Part shown: piece by piece, positions 14,828 to 17,906 of the stretch
How the letters are laid out: each line of letters starts with the position of its first letter
How positions within the stretch are numbered: position 1 is the first letter of the stretch
DNA from: PALSA-1196 sp036833805
GTDB taxonomy: Bacteria > Pseudomonadota > Gammaproteobacteria > Steroidobacterales > Steroidobacteraceae
DNA: 17,906 nt
Direction of reading: 5' to 3'
NCBI GenBank assembly: GCA_036833805.1
Contig: DAITPA010000040.1
Location: forward strand, 1-17,906
Program-made: the position numbers and the translations under genes
Notes under the pieces: generated by a model
Seen by the model: only the letters and a program-made list of their open reading frames with translations
What the model was told of the DNA's origin: nothing
Databases searched by the model: none

Positions 14828-15304
14828 TTATCCAGGCAACCGCGCCATGAGATGCGCCATCTCAAGCGCACTATCCATCGCCTCTGCGCCCTTGTTTGCT
14901 GAGTCCGCGCCTGCGCGCGCACGCGCCTGCTCCATGCTCTCCACGGTGAGCACGCCGAACGCGATCGGCACGCCCGTGTCGCAGCTTGTCTGTTGCAGGC
15001 CGCGGGCGCACTCCCCGGCGACGTAATCGAAATGCGGCGTGTCACCGCGAATCACGCAGCCGAGCGCGACGATCGCCTCAAAGCGGCCACTTCTTGCGAG
15101 CCGTCGCGCGACGACCGGCAGCTCGAAGGCGCCCGGCACGCGCGCGATGAGCAGGTTCTGCTGTTCGCCGCCGCGCTTCGCCCATGTCGCGACCGCCGCT
15201 TTCAGCAAGGCAGCTACGACGACGTCGTTAAAGCGCGCCGCCACGATCGCAACCCGGCGTCCGCTTGCGGAAAAGTCAGCGTCGCTTGCGCGCGCACCAC
15301 TCAT
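14828..15304 (-). CDS. ribH: 6,7-dimethyl-8-ribityllumazine synthase
   Basis: RibH condenses 5-amino-6-ribitylamino-uracil with dihydroxybutanone phosphate, the penultimate step of riboflavin synthesis, as a 60-mer or smaller assembly. The 158-residue product has ARFND (Phe25, Asn26), VPGAFELPVVARRL, the catalytic His91 in GDTPHFDYVA, FGVLTVESMEQA, and the NKGAEAMDSALEM helix. Its ATG overlaps the ribB TGA by 4 bp (ATGA), so the enzymes supplying and using the four-carbon unit are translationally coupled. Confidence 0.97.
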   Translation of the reverse strand: MSGARASDADFSASGRRVAIVAARFNDVVVAALLKAAVATWAKRGGEQQNLLIARVPGAFELPVVARRLARSGRFEAIVALGCVIRGDTPHFDYVAGECARGLQQTSCDTGVPIAFGVLTVESMEQARARAGADSANKGAEAMDSALEMAHLMARLPG

Positions 15305-16494
15305 GCTTCCTCTCCGAGATAGCCCTCGACCTCGAGATCAAATGCAGAGATCCCGTGCATCTGCTTCGGCGCCGACAATACGCGCATGCGGCGCACGCCC
15401 AGATCCTTCAGGATCTGCGCGCCGATCCCATAGGTGCGCAGCACCGCGCGTGCGGCACCGCCGCGCTGCTGTTTGTCGGTCGCGGGCGCGCTCGGGGGCG
15501 TACTGGCCGACGCACCCAAGGAGCGCAGCGCGTCGGCGAGTTCATCGGGGCCTTCCGGCTCGCGCAGGATGATGACAATTCCGTTTCCGGACTCGGCGAC
15601 GCGCTCCAGCGCCGCACGCAAAGTCCACGAGCGTGCCTCACCGCGAATCCCAAGCAGATCACGCAGCGTATCGGCAACGTGTACCCGCACTAGGGGCGCG
15701 AGAGGCTGATCAAGCCGGCCACAGACAAGCGCCAAATGCACGTCGTGATGCACGCGATCCGCATAGGCCACCAGGCGAAACTCGCCGAACTCGGTCTGCA
15801 CGCTCTGCTCGGATATGCGTTCAACCGAGCGCTCATTGCGCAGTCGATAGCGGATGAGGTCGGCAATCGTTCCGATCTTGAGCCCGTGCTCGCGCGCGAA
15901 AATCTCGATCTGCGCGCGGCGCGCCATGCTGCCGTCGTCATTCATGAGTTCGCACAGCACGCCCGCAGGCTGCAGGCCCGCGAGCATGCACAGATCCATT
16001 GCCGCCTCCGTGTGACCGGCTCTGATGAGTACGCCACCGCGGCGCGGTCGCAGCGGAAAAATATGCCCGGGCCGAGCAAAGTCCTGGGCGGCTGAGGTTT
16101 TGTCGACCAGCGCCCGAATGGTCGCGGCGCGGTCCGCCGATGACACGCCGGTCGTGGTGCCGAAGCGATAATCGACCGACACCGTAAAGGCCGTGCGATA
16201 CGCCTCATCGTTGTTGGGAACCATTTGCGGCAGCTCGAGACGCGCGAGCTGTTCAGGATCCATCGACACGCAAATGATGCCGCTCGTATGGCGAATCATG
16301 AAAGCGACCGCCGCCGCGGTTACGCACTCGGCCGCCATGATGAGGTCGCCCTCGTTCTCGCGGTCTTCATCGTCGAGGACCAGGACCATGCGTCCCGCGC
16401 GCAGCTCGGAAAGGATCTCCTCAACGGCCGCGATGCCCGGCACGGCGGCGCTGCCGTCAGCCGCGCGTGTCGGCAGTGAGTAAACTTTCGACAT
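15301..16494 (-). CDS. ribB: 3,4-dihydroxy-2-butanone-4-phosphate synthase with degenerate RibA-like domain (RibBX type)
   Basis: The N-terminal half (about 20-225) is a complete RibB: DDEDRENEGDLIMAAE, HTSGIICV, DYRFGTTTGVSSADR, RPGHIFPLRP, GGVLIRAGHTEAAMDL and ELMNDDGSM. It makes the four-carbon precursor from ribulose 5-phosphate. The C-terminal half is shaped like GTP cyclohydrolase II (YGIGAQILKDLGVRRMRVL is recognisable). It lacks the zinc cysteines (GDVFGSxxCDCG), and the place where they belong reads ADTLRDLLGIRGEAR. It should therefore not open GTP. This is the published RibBX arrangement of many proteobacteria, so automatic naming as bifunctional RibBA would be wrong. The gene heads ribB-ribH-nusB-thiL, with ATG 16494 and GGTGAAG nearby. 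No ribD, ribE or functional ribA is in the window. Confidence 0.93.
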   Translation of the reverse strand: MSKVYSLPTRAADGSAAVPGIAAVEEILSELRAGRMVLVLDDEDRENEGDLIMAAECVTAAAVAFMIRHTSGIICVSMDPEQLARLELPQMVPNNDEAYRTAFTVSVDYRFGTTTGVSSADRAATIRALVDKTSAAQDFARPGHIFPLRPRRGGVLIRAGHTEAAMDLCMLAGLQPAGVLCELMNDDGSMARRAQIEIFAREHGLKIGTIADLIRYRLRNERSVERISEQSVQTEFGEFRLVAYADRVHHDVHLALVCGRLDQPLAPLVRVHVADTLRDLLGIRGEARSWTLRAALERVAESGNGIVIILREPEGPDELADALRSLGASASTPPSAPATDKQQRGGAARAVLRTYGIGAQILKDLGVRRMRVLSAPKQMHGISAFDLEVEGYLGEEA

Positions 16495-16560
16495 TAGACT
16501 TCACCCGAGTAAAGTTCAATAACTTACTGAAATATAAACAAATGCAATGCGCTTCGGTAT
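16495..16560 (-). promoter_or_regulatory. AT-rich leader/promoter region of the ribB operon with an inverted repeat
   Basis: This 66-bp stretch is far more AT-rich than its surroundings. It holds -10-like TATATT (16536-16531) and -35-like TTGCAT (16547-16542), which are not correctly spaced to each other, so the exact promoter is unresolved. An inverted repeat at 16508-16528 (AGTAAAGTT, CAAT, AACTTACT; one bulged A) lies just before the ribosome-binding region and could be an operator or leader hairpin. I see none of the conserved FMN riboswitch segments. Confidence 0.4.
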
Positions 16561-16861
16561 GGAGGATTAGCAACGTCCCGACGTCAGCGCTATAAGGCCA
16601 TCCATCTCGTCGCAAGTATAGCTGCCGCATGACAACGCCTACAGAGCGCGAGGCATTGCCTTTGGGGGCGCTCTATTGTGCAAAAGGCGCCTCTATTTAG
16701 ACATTCGAGCTGCCTCAATCCGGCACCTCCTGCAGCAGCGCAGTGAACGCCTTCGCCAAGGACCCGCCCGTGACGCTGTAACTGCGGAACCCATCCGCGG
16801 GGCCGCGCGTTAGCATACGGACGGTACAGGTGCCGTTCTTAAATTCGGGGGGGAGAAACTT
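16561..16861. other. Intergenic region between the divergent ribB operon and the micro-protein gene
   Basis: No gene is supported here. A minus-strand open frame (16948-16715) has no family resemblance. Two structures are visible. At 16650-16693 GAGGC-ATT-GCCTTT pairs with AAAGGCGCCTC around a loop of about 19 bases. At 16821-16836 ACGGTACAGGTGCCGT is an imperfect palindrome (one mismatch). TTAAAT at 16839-16844 could be a -10 element for the plus-strand genes, but no convincing -35 precedes it. Confidence 0.35.
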
Positions 16862-16939
16862 ATGGGCCGTGGAATTCTGCTGTACCTGCTGGGCGTGCCC
16901 ATTCCCATCATCCTGCTGCTCGCTCTTGTCTGGCGCTGA
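16862..16939 (+). CDS. 25-residue hydrophobic membrane micro-protein
   Basis: ATG GGC CGT opens a 25-codon frame ending in TGA at 16937-16939. A strong ribosome-binding site (GGGGGGGAGAA, ending at 16857) sits four bases before the ATG. The product is basic at the N-terminus (MGRG), then an almost uninterrupted transmembrane helix with two prolines (LYLLGVPIPIILLLALV), and ends WR. This is a plausible single-pass inner-membrane peptide. I have a weak recollection of similar short proteins with a GVPIPI core in other proteobacteria but cannot name a family. The next gene starts 12 bases on, so the two are probably co-expressed. Function unknown. Confidence 0.6.
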   Translation: MGRGILLYLLGVPIPIILLLALVWR

Positions 16940-16951
16940 GAGTTGCACGCC

Positions 16952-17830
16952 ATGGACCCTTTATTGAACCCGGGCCCGGGGCACGTTACCGGCAGCGCTC
17001 ATGCAAACGAAGCCTCAACATCCGCAGTGTCGTGGGCAGCAATCATGGCCGGCGCCTTCGTCGCAGCCTCCGCCACCGTGCTGTTAGTCGCGCTCGGCAC
17101 CGGGCTCGGACTCGCTTCGGTTTCGCCCTGGCCCAATAGCGGTGCATCGGCGACCACTTTCACCGCCGCAACTGCCATCTGGTTTATTGTCGTGCAATGG
17201 GTTTCAGCCGGTGCTGGCGGCTACATCACCGGGCGCCTGCGCACGCGCTGGGTTGGCACCCATACGCATGAGGTATTTTTCCGCGATACCGCTCATGGGT
17301 TCGTGACCTGGGCGGTGGCGACAGTGATTGGCGCCTTGATTCTGGCCTCCGCCGCGTCCTCAATGGCCGAAGCTGGAGTTCAGGCAGCCGCCACCGGCGG
17401 TCAAGGCGCGGCATTGGGCGCCGTGAATCAAACGCAGACCGGCACGGTCGTCAGCGCATACGACGTCGATACTTTGTTCCGCACTGCGACCTCCGAGGCA
17501 AATTCATCACCGGCCGATGCGCGTGCGGAGACGACGCGGATTCTCGCCAAAGGGTTGCCGACGGGCGACGTGTCGGCTGCCGATCGCAGCTACGTATCGC
17601 AGCTGGTGGCGGCGCGCACCGGTATTTCGCAGTCCGATGCCCAAAAGCGCGTCGACGACGTGGTCGCGCAGTTGAATGTCGCGCAGACCAAAGCGCGGCA
17701 AGCCGCTGACGCCGCGCGCAAGGCTGCAGCAACAGCGGCGATCTGCACAGCGCTTGCTATGTTGGTAGGCGCGTTTATCGCCTGCGTTGCTGCAGCGCTC
17801 GGGGGCCGCGAGCGCGACGAACACGCGTAA
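16952..17830 (+). CDS. Four-helix integral membrane protein of unknown function
   Basis: The 292-residue product starts at ATG 16952; an in-frame TTG at 16943 adds three residues and is less likely. Predicted membrane helices lie at about 28-55 (WAAIMAGAFVAASATVLLVA), 70-95 (WFIVVQWVSAGAGGYITG), 115-140 (VTWAVATVIGALILAS) and 262-286 (ICTALAMLVGAFIACVAAAL). Between helices 3 and 4 is a hydrophilic stretch of about 120 residues ending in an Ala-rich, coiled-coil-like segment (VAQLNVAQTKARQAADAARK). The motif GYITGRLRTRW after helix 2 resembles proteins often labelled PhnA-like in rhizobia, but that label carries no established function. It follows the 25-residue peptide and is probably its operon partner. 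Confidence 0.8.
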   Translation: MDPLLNPGPGHVTGSAHANEASTSAVSWAAIMAGAFVAASATVLLVALGTGLGLASVSPWPNSGASATTFTAATAIWFIVVQWVSAGAGGYITGRLRTRWVGTHTHEVFFRDTAHGFVTWAVATVIGALILASAASSMAEAGVQAAATGGQGAALGAVNQTQTGTVVSAYDVDTLFRTATSEANSSPADARAETTRILAKGLPTGDVSAADRSYVSQLVAARTGISQSDAQKRVDDVVAQLNVAQTKARQAADAARKAAATAAICTALAMLVGAFIACVAAALGGRERDEHA

Positions 17831-17884
17831 CGGGCTCGTGCTCCGCCGCGCGATTCCTAGGAGTCCGACTCGGGTGTGCTCGAA

Positions 17885-17903
17885 AACGGCTGCATCAGCC
17901 GTT
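17885..17903. terminator. Hairpin at the right edge, possible terminator
   Basis: AACGGCTG-CAT-CAGCCGTT is a perfect 8-bp inverted repeat with a 3-base loop, 54 bases after the membrane-protein stop. A run of four A on its left gives a short U-run on the minus strand; the plus-strand right side reads CAA. It may end the plus-strand operon weakly, or terminate a minus-strand gene lying beyond the window. Confidence 0.4.
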
Positions 17904-17906
17904 CAA

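Noticed and set aside
15301..16494. Calling the gene bifunctional ribBA
   Set aside because: The GTP cyclohydrolase II zinc cysteines and catalytic motif are missing, so only RibB activity is supported.
16495..16715. FMN riboswitch upstream of ribB
   Set aside because: I looked on the minus strand for the conserved RFN segments and found none; only an AT-rich leader with a simple inverted repeat is present.
16715..16948. Minus-strand open frame of 77 codons
   Set aside because: It overlaps the micro-protein gene, has no clear ribosome-binding site or recognisable domain, and ends within non-coding structure; long chance frames are common at this GC content.
17856..17871. CCTAGG and GAGTCCGACTC short palindromes after the membrane-protein gene
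   Set aside because: Arms of 3-5 bp are too short to support a functional call on their own.

Overview
The window is GC-rich bacterial chromosomal DNA with tightly packed housekeeping genes. Gene content and order (parE-parC, xseB-[ispA]-dxs, ribB-ribH-nusB-thiL, a FimX-like c-di-GMP protein next to parC) point to a gammaproteobacterium, plausibly in the Xanthomonadales/Nevskiales/Steroidobacter neighbourhood. That placement is inferred from gene order and protein style, not from a search. I see no tRNA, rRNA, CRISPR array, insertion sequence or phage gene.

Layout. (1) 1-1862, plus strand: the 3' part of a PAS/degenerate GGDEF/degenerate EAL protein resembling FimX, cut by the left edge. Its tail overlaps the tail of parC by 68 bp. 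(2) 4062-1795 and 5958-4066, minus: parC and parE, a two-gene topoisomerase IV operon with parE first. (3) 8478-6046, minus: rubrerythrin, a GlpC/HdrD-like [4Fe-4S]/CCG-domain protein and a DUF3501 protein. This is a recurrent but poorly understood redox/oxidative-stress cluster. It has a readable promoter overlaid by tandem palindromic boxes. (4) 8610-11967, plus: xseB, a wrecked ispA, dxs and folE2. The ispA remnant keeps its start and its C-terminus but has lost about two thirds of the gene and carries two frameshifts. (5) 16494-11964, minus: ribB (with a dead RibA-like domain), ribH, nusB and thiL, then a Ser/Thr kinase fused to a cyclic-nucleotide-binding domain. The kinase meets folE2 tail to tail with a 4-bp overlap. 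(6) 16862-17830, plus: a 25-residue hydrophobic micro-protein followed by a four-helix membrane protein of unknown function, with a hairpin at the right edge.

How the genes relate. Two blocks are classic cofactor/isoprenoid groupings: xseB-ispA-dxs (MEP pathway) with FolE2 (folate precursor synthesis), and riboflavin synthesis with NusB and ThiL. The rubrerythrin cluster is the best candidate here for under-described biology. Rubrerythrin lacks its own rubredoxin domain, so the co-transcribed Fe-S protein may serve in electron delivery (inference). The most clear-cut oddity is the ispA pseudogene: if it is real and not an assembly artefact, the cell must make farnesyl diphosphate with another prenyltransferase.
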